From an uncultured Lachnospiraceae bacterium (GTDB lineage Bacteria > Bacillota > Clostridia > Lachnospirales > Lachnospiraceae): a stretch of 64,000 nucleotides of DNA. The notes below the pieces were generated by a model, which was given only the letters and a program-made list of their open reading frames with translations, was not told the DNA's origin and did no database searches. This document shows, piece after piece, positions 35,497-43,590 of this stretch. The first letter of the stretch is position 1. Every line of letters begins with the position of its first letter. The stretch covers positions 243,569-307,568 of the forward strand of contig CANOZK010000001.1 in NCBI GenBank assembly GCA_947571775.1, written 5' to 3'. The position numbers and the translations under genes are program-made.

Positions 35497-37758
35497 TTAC
35501 AGATACCCTTTTGCGGCAGGATCTGTCGGATCCCAATTGTATGCTGCTGTGATTGGGCGGTATGTCTTGTGGTCAAACGGCCCTGCATTGGCATAATCCG
35601 CAATCTCCACAATCGCGCCGTTGCAGTTCTCATACATCCATTTGCCGTCGATAACTGCGACTCGGATACAGCCGTGAGACGCAGGTGAGCGGCCCAGCAA
35701 GTTCCATTCACCGGCCGGCACACTGTAAACGTTAGGACTCGCACCCGGCACGGAATGGATATAAATACCTGAACTGGCTTCTACCAGTATTCCATACTGT
35801 CCCCAACTTGGTCCCATCAGCGACTGCCAGCGTCCCGCTTTGGTGGCCGTAAAGCGGCCTGTGGGAGTCGGTGTTTCCGGACGGCCTACTGAACATGGCA
35901 TGGCAACCACAGGGATGTTATATGTTCCGTTGGTATCTTTGGCATAAACAGTAATCTGATTTCTTTTACGGTCGATTCTCAGCATATAAGGGCCGGAGAC
36001 TTTTCCCCGAATATCCTGCTGCAAAAAACCGCTGTTGTCAAAATAATATTTATACCGGGTTCCGTTTTGCGTGATATAAGTCCATCCTTTGGCAAAGGAT
36101 CCGTCATCTTTGGCGTATTTCCATTTTCCGTTCTTCTTGATCCACTTCTGGGAATATATGCCGTCCCCATTTAGATAACCCCACTTGCCGTTATACTGCT
36201 TCCATTTATTGGTAACCATCACGCCTTTTGCGTTCAGATAATACAGATTTCCTTTGTATTTCAGCCAGCTATTGGTGCGCATATAGCCTTTCGCCGTTGC
36301 ATAGTACCATTTTCCGCTTCTCTTCAGCCATTTCTTTGTGACTGCATCGCCGTTGCGGGCAGTGCTGGTCTGCTTTTGGAAATAATAAGTCTTTCCGTCG
36401 ATCTCTTTCCAGCCGCCCTTGTACATTCTGCCTGTCTCTTCAAAAAAATAATACTTTCCAGAGATTTTCACTACACTGCTTGTTTGCGCCTGATAATTGT
36501 TTTTAAAATAATACCAGTATGCGCCGACTTTTTTCCATCCCTTTACAGCAGAGCCTATCGGGTTTTTCCCCTCGGCAGCCGTCCGAAAATAATATTTCTT
36601 TCCGTTTATCTGCTGAAGCCCGGTCAGCATCTTTCCGTTCTTGTTGACATAATAGCGGTAATTTCCAACATCAAAGAATGTTTCTTTATACATGGTCCCG
36701 CAGTCTTCCCCTTCGGGTTCAAAGTAATACCATCCTTTGGCGCCGTTTTCCGTTATTTCCTGCCATTTTGTCTTAATCACCCGATAGTGCTTATTATGGA
36801 AATAGTAGAAACTTCCGTTTAGACGCTGCCATCCGGTTGCTTCCAGACGCTTGCCGTCCTCCCCAAAGTAATATTGCTTGCCGCTGATATTCTTAAAGCT
36901 ATTGATAGCCATAGCTCCGTCTGTATCAAAATAATAGTTGCTGCCGTCGATGGTTTTCTGCACATCCTTTTGCACAACCCCGTTTTTATTCAGGAAATAT
37001 GTCTTTTCGTCGGAAATCTTCTGCATTCCCACTTTAGAGGAATCCCAGAGGCCGCCTTCCTGCAGATAGAGCCATGCATCCTCCCCCGGCGCATAATGCC
37101 ATCCGGCCTGCGTCACCATCTGGCCAATCTTAGAATTTTCTGGAGTAGGCATCTGAACACCCTCGCATTCCTCTCCGGTCAGAAAATAATATGTACCCTG
37201 CGGCGTGACATTGACATTGAGCTCATGCTTTCCTGTGCGCATATTGCCCTGTTTGTCAAACGCATAATATGCATTGCTGGTCCTGACATAAATCAGGCCG
37301 TCTTCCTCTGTGAAAACGCTGCCGCCCTCCGGTTTCTCCAACTGAATCTGCGTTCCGGCCAAAATCCATTTTGGGGAATCCACAACATAACCGCCCTGCG
37401 GAATCTGGTTCCCGGAAGCCGCCGCCTGTTCTTCTGAATTGACAAGTTCTTCGGATGGCTCTTCAAAAGGCGTTTCGACTGCTTCTTCCGGTTCCCCGAA
37501 TTCCTCCGGCTGACCAGACACGGTATCCTCCGATACTGCCGGCTCTTCCGGCGGTAGGAAATCCTCATTCTCTTCTAACGGCTCTTCGATTTCCCCTTGT
37601 GAAACAGCTTCTATCAAATTCTCACTGATGCCTTCGATTGCCTGCGCCTGCTGCTGCCCGATTTCCTCCTCATTGACGGAAACTGCCCCTACCGGCACAG
37701 CCCCGGAAAAAGACATGCAAAAGGTCAATGCAAAGGCCAATAGTTTCCTGCTTCTCAT
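35497..37758 (-). CDS. Secreted L,D-transpeptidase (YkuD) with choline-binding-type repeats
   Basis: The 753-residue exported protein has a signal peptide (residues 1-25) and an acidic Glu/Pro-rich linker (about 30-115). Some 17 GW/YYF wall-binding repeats cover about 120-610. The C-terminal YkuD domain has the catalytic His and Cys in SPASHGCIRV, preceded by IYIHSVPG. It should make 3-3 peptidoglycan cross-links or attach proteins, held on the wall by its repeats. It carries its own promoter with three 11-bp direct repeats in the leader. Its terminator separates it from the choline kinase gene. Confidence 0.92.
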   Translation of the reverse strand: MRSRKLLAFALTFCMSFSGAVPVGAVSVNEEEIGQQQAQAIEGISENLIEAVSQGEIEEPLEENEDFLPPEEPAVSEDTVSGQPEEFGEPEEAVETPFEEPSEELVNSEEQAAASGNQIPQGGYVVDSPKWILAGTQIQLEKPEGGSVFTEEDGLIYVRTSNAYYAFDKQGNMRTGKHELNVNVTPQGTYYFLTGEECEGVQMPTPENSKIGQMVTQAGWHYAPGEDAWLYLQEGGLWDSSKVGMQKISDEKTYFLNKNGVVQKDVQKTIDGSNYYFDTDGAMAINSFKNISGKQYYFGEDGKRLEATGWQRLNGSFYYFHNKHYRVIKTKWQEITENGAKGWYYFEPEGEDCGTMYKETFFDVGNYRYYVNKNGKMLTGLQQINGKKYYFRTAAEGKNPIGSAVKGWKKVGAYWYYFKNNYQAQTSSVVKISGKYYFFEETGRMYKGGWKEIDGKTYYFQKQTSTARNGDAVTKKWLKRSGKWYYATAKGYMRTNSWLKYKGNLYYLNAKGVMVTNKWKQYNGKWGYLNGDGIYSQKWIKKNGKWKYAKDDGSFAKGWTYITQNGTRYKYYFDNSGFLQQDIRGKVSGPYMLRIDRKRNQITVYAKDTNGTYNIPVVAMPCSVGRPETPTPTGRFTATKAGRWQSLMGPSWGQYGILVEASSGIYIHSVPGASPNVYSVPAGEWNLLGRSPASHGCIRVAVIDGKWMYENCNGAIVEIADYANAGPFDHKTYRPITAAYNWDPTDPAAKGYL

Positions 37759-37785
37759 GTTTAATCACTATCCTCCTGACATTTC

Positions 37786-37818
37786 AAAAAAGTTACAAAA
37801 AAGTTATAAAAAAGTTAC
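37786..37818 (-). repeat. Three 11-bp direct repeats in the L,D-transpeptidase leader
   Basis: AAAAAAGTTAC, AAAAAAGTTAT and AAAAAAGTTAC follow each other without a gap on the plus strand. They lie between the expected transcription start and the ribosome site of the transpeptidase gene. An 11-bp period is what OmpR/PhoB-type response regulators recognise. Confidence 0.7.
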
Positions 37819-37836
37819 ATACATCCCATTTATCCT

Positions 37837-37866
37837 ATTGTAGCCCCAAACCCTCCCATTTGTCAA
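37837..37866 (-). promoter_or_regulatory. Promoter of the L,D-transpeptidase gene
   Basis: TTGACA-N18-TACAAT on the minus strand, about 80 bases before the start codon. Confidence 0.65.
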
Positions 37867-37988
37867 GTCAAATACGCCTCACAAAATTGGATTTTGACCG
37901 AAAGGCAAGGTATTTTTCCTTGTGACAGCCGCCAAGCGAACATGCGCGCATAGCCTTTTGTCTTGCTGCCCACAGAAATAAATATTTC

Positions 37989-38017
37989 TTGCATATCCAG
38001 ATTTTTTCCGTTATAAT
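37989..38017 (+). promoter_or_regulatory. Promoter of licC
   Basis: TTGCAT-N17-TATAAT, 45 bases upstream of the start codon. Confidence 0.7.
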
Positions 38018-38061
38018 TTAAGAAATTATAAAATTTTTATTAAATCAAAGGAGCCTGACCT

Positions 38062-38790
38062 ATGATCTCCAATGGATTTATAAAAGCGGACAACGCCATC
38101 CTTTTAGCCGCCGGATATGCCCGCAGATTTGCGCCGCTCTCGGATGTGTTCCCCAAAGGTCTGCTGAACGTCAAAGGGGAAATCCTGATCGAGCGGCAGA
38201 TTCGCCAGCTTCTGGCCGCCGGCATCCCGCAGATTATCGTAGTTACCGGATATAAAAGCCAGATGTTTTCCTATCTGGCGGATAAATATGGGGTGATTCT
38301 GGTAGAAAACCAGGAATACCAGGAACGGAACAACCATTCCTCTATTTATGCCGCCAGGAAATATCTGGCAAATTCTTATATCTGTTCTTGCGATAATTAT
38401 TTTACAGAAAATATTTTTACCCCCGTGGTAGAACGCCCTTATTATGCGGCGGTTTACGGCCATGGTTCCACAGAGGAGTACTGCCTAAAAACCGATGAAA
38501 ATCAAAGAATTACTCATGTATCCATCGGCGGTCAAAACGCCTGGTATATGCTGGGGCACGTTTTTTGGGATAAAAATTTTTCTCAAAATTTCCTGGAAAT
38601 TCTGGAAAAAGAATATCACCTTCCCCAGACCAGAAACATGCTGTGGGAACAGATTTATATGCGGCACCTGGATCGGCTCTGCCTGCACCTGAAAACCTAT
38701 CCCCCCGGCAGCATCCTGGAATTTGATTCTGTCAAAGAGTTGTCCTGCTTCGATCCCGCCTATAAAGATTTGGCAGACTTACTCTCCTAA
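38062..38790 (+). CDS. licC: Phosphocholine cytidylyltransferase (LicC-like)
   Basis: The 242-residue NTP-transferase has an intact signature ILLAAGYARRFAPLSDVFPKGLLNV (GxxxR and the catalytic Lys) at residues 13-37. VENQEYQERNNHSSIYAARKYL and SCDNYFTENIF are typical of LicC. It should form CDP-choline from phosphocholine and CTP, for transfer to a surface polymer by a LicD-type enzyme not present here. It complements the degenerate LicC-like domain of the nearby choline kinase fusion. AAAGGAG precedes the ATG. Its last 12 bases overlap the convergent HPr gene. Confidence 0.85.
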   Translation: MISNGFIKADNAILLAAGYARRFAPLSDVFPKGLLNVKGEILIERQIRQLLAAGIPQIIVVTGYKSQMFSYLADKYGVILVENQEYQERNNHSSIYAARKYLANSYICSCDNYFTENIFTPVVERPYYAAVYGHGSTEEYCLKTDENQRITHVSIGGQNAWYMLGHVFWDKNFSQNFLEILEKEYHLPQTRNMLWEQIYMRHLDRLCLHLKTYPPGSILEFDSVKELSCFDPAYKDLADLLS

Positions 38791-39042
38791 ACCGCTCTGG
38801 ATTGCCTCCACAAGGGCTTCCAGAGCCTGAACCTCGTCTTCTCCCCTGCAGATCAGCTCAATCTCGTCCCCGCACTTTACGCAGGCGCCCAGGATGCCCA
38901 GCACACTCTTGGTATTGTATGTACCGTTCTGGAATTTGAAAGTAATCGAAGACTGATATTTCATGGCTTCTTTACTCAGAATTCCAGCCGGTCTTAAATG
39001 CAGCCCTGCAAGATTTTTCACGCATACTTTCTTTCTTACCAT
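38779..39042 (-). CDS. HPr-family phosphocarrier protein
   Basis: The 87-residue PTS phosphocarrier has the phosphorylatable His15 in GLHLRPAG and the regulatory Ser46 in NTKSVLGIL, so both enzyme I and HPr kinase sites are kept. It is an HPr rather than Crh. It is the last gene of a long minus-strand run behind cdaA and cdaR, a common clostridial order. Two HPr-like genes often coexist, so it may be a paralogue with a special role rather than the main ptsH. Confidence 0.9.
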   Translation of the reverse strand: MVRKKVCVKNLAGLHLRPAGILSKEAMKYQSSITFKFQNGTYNTKSVLGILGACVKCGDEIELICRGEDEVQALEALVEAIQSGLGE

Positions 39043-39083
39043 TCCTTACCATCCCTTTTTCTATTGTGAACTCTCATACACGA

Positions 39084-40379
39084 TTAACTGCCGTTCACCG
39101 GTTCTACCAGCTTGACCATTGTATTCTGCTGCTCCACCAGGGAATACCCCTGCGGCAGTTCAATTTTTACGGGAACCTGATAGCTGCCCTCGGTTTTTCC
39201 TGTCAGATCCACGCTGGCTTTGATATCGCTTTCCTTTAACTGATCCAGACTTCCCGAATTTTCCCGGATACGGATCTGAATCTTCTCCGTTTCGTATACC
39301 AACTGCAATCCCTGCGGAATGTTCTGGCCTATGATACTGGTTGTGGGAATGCTGTATTCCCTGCTGTCCTGGGGTAAAATGTCCACAGAGGCAATCACGG
39401 TATCGCTGGTATCCTTGGTCAGTTTAATGTTTTCTGGAAGCAGATTTTCAATATTTATTTTTACTTCAAAATCCGAATTTTTTCCTGTGACGTCAATGGT
39501 ATCGTCCGGTACCTGAATGCTGTTTCCATCTGCGGACAGCTTTTCCAGCGCCTCCTCGCTGCCTGCCACACTGATGTGTCCCGGCGTAAACGTCAGCTTC
39601 TCCACCTTATAGCCCTCTGCCGGACTGCCCACATAACTGCCCTTGATGGCAATATCGTTGCGAACCGACCACAAATCAATGGAAACATTGACCTCCGGCA
39701 CGCTGGTATCGTATTTCAGATAATTCATTTTGCTGTCTAAGCCATCCTGATCCCATTCGTCCTGATTCCGATCGATAATTTTCAGGCCCGCTTTCATGAT
39801 CGTATCCTCCTGGAGATTGGATGCGTCCACGGTGGCCACCACTTTATCAATCTTGCGGATCAGAGACTGCGGGCCGGTGATCTTGATTTTATCCGGGCTG
39901 GAACTTAAGGTTCCGATTTCATATCCCTTCCTTGGCTGGCTCTCGCCAGAGGTAACGGTGACGATGTATTCCTGTGTCATAATTTCGTCGATATCTACGC
40001 TTAGATTCCGGGGGTTGGGAACCAGATTTTCCGACTTTAACTTGCTGCAGTTTACCGTGATAGGCACCATAATCGGATCGGTGTTCATATTGACAATCTG
40101 CTTCAAATCTGCTGTTGCAATCAAATCCTCCGCCGACAGGTTATCTACAATCGAGCGTTTCCCCACGACTTCCACTGTAACAACATTTTGCCCACCTTCA
40201 ATCATGCTCATCTTCCCGCCGCTTTCGATATACGCCTCATTCTGCATCTGAACAGTCACGCCTGATATCTGCCTGGTGATAATCGGGTCATCGATATTGA
40301 CCACCAGTAACCAAACTAAGGCCGCTACCGCCACGGAAACCATTTTCAAAAGGATATTATTTGCCAGAGTTTTTCTCAT
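39084..40379 (-). CDS. cdaR: YbbR-domain regulator of the diadenylate cyclase
   Basis: The 431-residue protein has one N-terminal TM helix (residues 8-28, ILLKMVSVAVAALVWLLVVN) and four extracytoplasmic YbbR repeats of about 85 residues each. CdaR binds and modulates CdaA at the membrane. Its start lies 23 bases inside the end of cdaA, so the pair is translationally coupled. In many Firmicutes glmM follows; here HPr follows instead. Confidence 0.92.
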   Translation of the reverse strand: MRKTLANNILLKMVSVAVAALVWLLVVNIDDPIITRQISGVTVQMQNEAYIESGGKMSMIEGGQNVVTVEVVGKRSIVDNLSAEDLIATADLKQIVNMNTDPIMVPITVNCSKLKSENLVPNPRNLSVDIDEIMTQEYIVTVTSGESQPRKGYEIGTLSSSPDKIKITGPQSLIRKIDKVVATVDASNLQEDTIMKAGLKIIDRNQDEWDQDGLDSKMNYLKYDTSVPEVNVSIDLWSVRNDIAIKGSYVGSPAEGYKVEKLTFTPGHISVAGSEEALEKLSADGNSIQVPDDTIDVTGKNSDFEVKINIENLLPENIKLTKDTSDTVIASVDILPQDSREYSIPTTSIIGQNIPQGLQLVYETEKIQIRIRENSGSLDQLKESDIKASVDLTGKTEGSYQVPVKIELPQGYSLVEQQNTMVKLVEPVNGS

Positions 40380-41250
40380 GCCCTTTTTTGCCCCTTTTCC
40401 ATAGCTTGAATTTACTGCTGCTTACATAAGTTTTGTTCTGTACTGCGCACATGGCCGCCTTTAACTCCGTCAGGGTGACTCCCCTGTGCACAACGCCGCC
40501 CTGGGCCATGGATACTTCGCCTGTCTCCTCTGAGACAATGATTGTCAGAGAATCGCTGACTTCACTGACCCCTATCCCTGCCCGGTGCCGGGTGCCGAGC
40601 TGCTTGCTTAAACCCCGATTATCCGAAAGCGGCAGATAGCAGGTCGCCGCTACGATCCGGTTTCCCCTTACGATTACCGCTCCGTCGTGAAGAGGCGTGT
40701 TGTGCTCGAAAATATTAATCAGAAGCTGGCTGCTCACCAGAGAATCAAGCGCGATGCCTGTTTTCTCATACTCTGATAGGATCACATTCTGCTCAATGAC
40801 GATCAGCGCGCCGGTTTTCACTTCGCCCATGCTGAAGCTGGCCCTGCAGATCTCATTTACTGTCCGGTCGGTGAACCGCTCCTCCACACCCCGACTGCTG
40901 TCAAAGGGAAAAATGGAATATACCAGATTTTTCTCCCCAAGCTGCTCCAAGATTCGGCGCAGCTCTGGCTGAAAGATGATAAACACGGCGGTAATTAAAA
41001 CCGCGGCCATTTTTTCCACAATCCAGAGTATGGTATTCATCCGAAAAACATAAGCGGCAAATACAAACATCAGGACAATTAAGATCCCCCTCAGCAGCGT
41101 ATACGCCCTGGTGTTTTTAATCCATACCATAAATTCATAGACAAAAAAAGAAATCAGCAAAATTTCTATCACATCGATAATCCCAATTCTGGGAACAGAT
41201 ATTTTAGATATGTAATTATCAAAGATTTCTCCCCAATTTTCCAACGGCAA
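40357..41250 (-). CDS. cdaA: Membrane diadenylate cyclase
   Basis: It makes c-di-AMP from two ATP. The 297-residue protein has three N-terminal TM helices (about residues 20-95) and a DisA_N catalytic domain with DGA (189-191) and RHR (221-223). Its product controls potassium and osmolyte transport and wall homeostasis. cdaR overlaps its 3' end. The two genes before it encode membrane proteins of unknown function that may share its transcript. Confidence 0.95.
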   Translation of the reverse strand: MPLENWGEIFDNYISKISVPRIGIIDVIEILLISFFVYEFMVWIKNTRAYTLLRGILIVLMFVFAAYVFRMNTILWIVEKMAAVLITAVFIIFQPELRRILEQLGEKNLVYSIFPFDSSRGVEERFTDRTVNEICRASFSMGEVKTGALIVIEQNVILSEYEKTGIALDSLVSSQLLINIFEHNTPLHDGAVIVRGNRIVAATCYLPLSDNRGLSKQLGTRHRAGIGVSEVSDSLTIIVSEETGEVSMAQGGVVHRGVTLTELKAAMCAVQNKTYVSSSKFKLWKRGKKGHEKNSGK

Positions 41251-41275
41251 TTTTTGCTCCTTTACCCTATAAAAA

Positions 41276-42319
41276 TCACAAATCTTTCAAAGATTCCTCC
41301 AGTTTCTTCTCAAAATCCACAGGGGCATTGGGAGACGGCTGTCTGGGAGGCAATTTCTCCCGCCCCGGCAGCTCTGGTAATTCTTCTGTCTTTTGTGAAA
41401 CGCCATTAATTTTCTTAATATTGCGTTTGGAGGTACTGATCGACACTTTTGGAACAGCCTTTACATAATAAAAGTAATCGTCGTCCTCGTATTCCAGATG
41501 CTCCGTTCTGGTATAATCTCCTCCAAAGGCAAAAAACTCCAGCACAAATCCCAAAAGAGTGGACACAACGGCAGACACCGCCAGAAATACCATTTCCACG
41601 TCCATCCCCAAAAACAGCCCCCCTGCCAGCATCATCAGCAGATAAGCCAAGGCCCCTACAAAAATGGCTACCCGCCATGCATAATCAAAGGAACGGGTGC
41701 GTATCAGATAGACCAGCAGCAATACCCCTGCAAAGGTGATCAGGGACATCCACATATCCTGATTCTTGATTAGCCCATCCATCAGCAGCTTCAGCACGCG
41801 CTGAATTTCCATATCCTCGCTTTCCAAAAGCGTTTCCTGCTCCTTGATAAATGTAAGTAGATAATAGAAAATAACGCTGCATTCCATCGGCACGGCGGCG
41901 ACAGGTGTCCCCAAAAGCCCACAGCCGATAGGTGTCAAAGCCGAAAGCCGACATGCCATGCCCAGCGGCACGATGGGAAATACCAGGTTCGATTTTCCGC
42001 CAAACCTAAGCCCAAGAATGGCCATCAAAAGAACCAATACTGCTGCAAATGCGGCCACCTCAATGCCTACCGCATAGCAATGACCCAGAATAAACAGAAA
42101 ACCTACCCACATAATCGCATTGATCGGCAAAATGGCGCAGAGAAGGGCCGTAATGATAATCACAAACGGATTGGCAAGCCTCTCCATCATCCCCAATGTC
42201 ACCCGTATCCACCAGAAATATCCAAAAGCCAACAGAAATTTTAGAACTGGCACAAGATACCCTTCATATTGGCCATAAAAGTTTTTTAATTTCTGCTTCA
42301 TCTCCAGCAACGCTGTCAT
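41276..42319 (-). CDS. Polytopic membrane protein of unknown function
   Basis: The 347-residue protein has about eight TM helices in residues 20-270 and a polar, proline-rich C-terminal tail (GREKLPPRQPSPNAP). I do not recognise a named family. It sits between the two-TM protein gene (four-base ATGA overlap) and cdaA (25-base gap). A functional link to c-di-AMP synthesis or wall growth is possible, but only by position. Confidence 0.7.
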   Translation of the reverse strand: MTALLEMKQKLKNFYGQYEGYLVPVLKFLLAFGYFWWIRVTLGMMERLANPFVIIITALLCAILPINAIMWVGFLFILGHCYAVGIEVAAFAAVLVLLMAILGLRFGGKSNLVFPIVPLGMACRLSALTPIGCGLLGTPVAAVPMECSVIFYYLLTFIKEQETLLESEDMEIQRVLKLLMDGLIKNQDMWMSLITFAGVLLLVYLIRTRSFDYAWRVAIFVGALAYLLMMLAGGLFLGMDVEMVFLAVSAVVSTLLGFVLEFFAFGGDYTRTEHLEYEDDDYFYYVKAVPKVSISTSKRNIKKINGVSQKTEELPELPGREKLPPRQPSPNAPVDFEKKLEESLKDL

Positions 42320-42753
42320 ACCTTATCCCTCCTGAACACGCTCCGATTCTGGGTACGCTGTTTCTCTTCCTTTGCATAAATGCGCGTCAGCCTGCCAAGC
42401 TGCGCATAATAATTCTTTATACTCTTTTTTGCTCTGCTGTATTTTACCGTCTGTATGATATACACAAGAACAGAATAGACAACCAGCAAAGCAATGTATC
42501 CAACGACTATTTTCACGCCCAGCGCGATCAAATTCATCTTATGAATATTTTCCAGAAGCTCATCCAGAAAATAAAGGGCTACCAGACCAGCCAGCATCAC
42601 ATACGCAATAGAAACCAAAAAGAAATTCTTAATCAAAGCCAGGCCGATGTAATCGGTACGGTAATATTTGCTGATGGGAAGATACCCTTTGCCTTCCCTT
42701 TTTTCATATGCGGCCAGTTTTGTCATAATTCTGACTTTCTCTTCATTTAACAT
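42316..42753 (-). CDS. Small two-TM membrane protein of unknown function
   Basis: The 145-residue protein has an N-terminal soluble stretch (residues 1-38), two TM helices (about 40-62 and 75-100) and a basic C-terminal tail (RTQNRSVFRRDKV). The frame is open to 42801, but AAGGAG stands before the ATG at 42753. Its stop overlaps the start of the next membrane protein gene by four bases, so the two are probably partners. No family recognised. Confidence 0.7.
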   Translation of the reverse strand: MLNEEKVRIMTKLAAYEKREGKGYLPISKYYRTDYIGLALIKNFFLVSIAYVMLAGLVALYFLDELLENIHKMNLIALGVKIVVGYIALLVVYSVLVYIIQTVKYSRAKKSIKNYYAQLGRLTRIYAKEEKQRTQNRSVFRRDKV

Positions 42754-42832
42754 ATACGGCTCCTTACGTGTGATATTGATATCAGAAAAATACAGCTTCA
42801 TTGTAACATATATTATTTGGGATGAAAAGACT

Positions 42833-43567
42833 TTAAAATCTTATGGAAAATCCTTTCCCCGTACACAGCGTCAGCACATAAATTTTCCCTACACCTGCTT
42901 TTTTCAGGCATTTTGCCGCCTCATCCACAGTGCTGCCCGTGGTATAGACGTCGTCCACCAACACGATGCTCCTTAGAGGGTGAAAATCTTTTCCCAAAGA
43001 AAACGCCCCCAAAAGATTGTGCCTGCGCTGATTTTCTTCCAGCTCTTTTTGCGGCCGGGTCTTTCGATTCTTCTCCAACATGTGTTCCTGCACTGGTATA
43101 CTAAGTTCCCTGCCCAATGCATGGGCCAGCTCCGCACTCTGATTGAAGCCTCTCAAACGCATCCGGGTTTTATGTAAAGGAATGGGCACAATCGCCTGGG
43201 GCTGCCATCGCTTTAGGAATTTTGCGCCATGGCGCGCCATCATCTGCCCATAGTAATCCAGATATTCCCTGCGTCCGCCGTATTTACACTTCATCAGGGA
43301 TTTCTGCATCGTCTGATCATAGGCAAAAATCCCAGCCGCTTCCTCAAAGACATGTTCCCGCCTGGCGCAGTCAGCACAGTATTCCAGTTCTTCTTTCTCT
43401 ATGGGCTTTCCGCATTTTTTGCAGTACGGCTCCTGAATCGGCTGGATCTTTCCCGCGCAGGAGCGGCATACCAGCTCCCCTTTTGGCTGAACAATGTCGT
43501 GGCATATGGGACACCGCCTGGGATAGACGGCATCGAGCAGCAGTTCTGCAACCGCGCATTTTTTCAT
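42833..43567 (-). CDS. comF: ComF-family phosphoribosyltransferase-like protein
   Basis: The about 244-residue protein carries two CxxC zinc pairs at the N-terminus (CPICHDIV, CRSC; CKKCGKPI, CADC). A PRTase domain follows, with IVLVDDVYTTGSTVDEAAKCL. ComFC proteins take part in natural DNA uptake. The frame begins at a TTG (43594) overlapping the recD2 stop. The ATG at 43567 gives the usual ComF N-terminus, and I prefer it; coupling from recD2 is possible for either start. Confidence 0.88.
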   Translation of the reverse strand: MKKCAVAELLLDAVYPRRCPICHDIVQPKGELVCRSCAGKIQPIQEPYCKKCGKPIEKEELEYCADCARREHVFEEAAGIFAYDQTMQKSLMKCKYGGRREYLDYYGQMMARHGAKFLKRWQPQAIVPIPLHKTRMRLRGFNQSAELAHALGRELSIPVQEHMLEKNRKTRPQKELEENQRRHNLLGAFSLGKDFHPLRSIVLVDDVYTTGSTVDEAAKCLKKAGVGKIYVLTLCTGKGFSIRF

Positions 43568-43590
43568 GTCTCTTTTCGTGTCCTTTTTTC

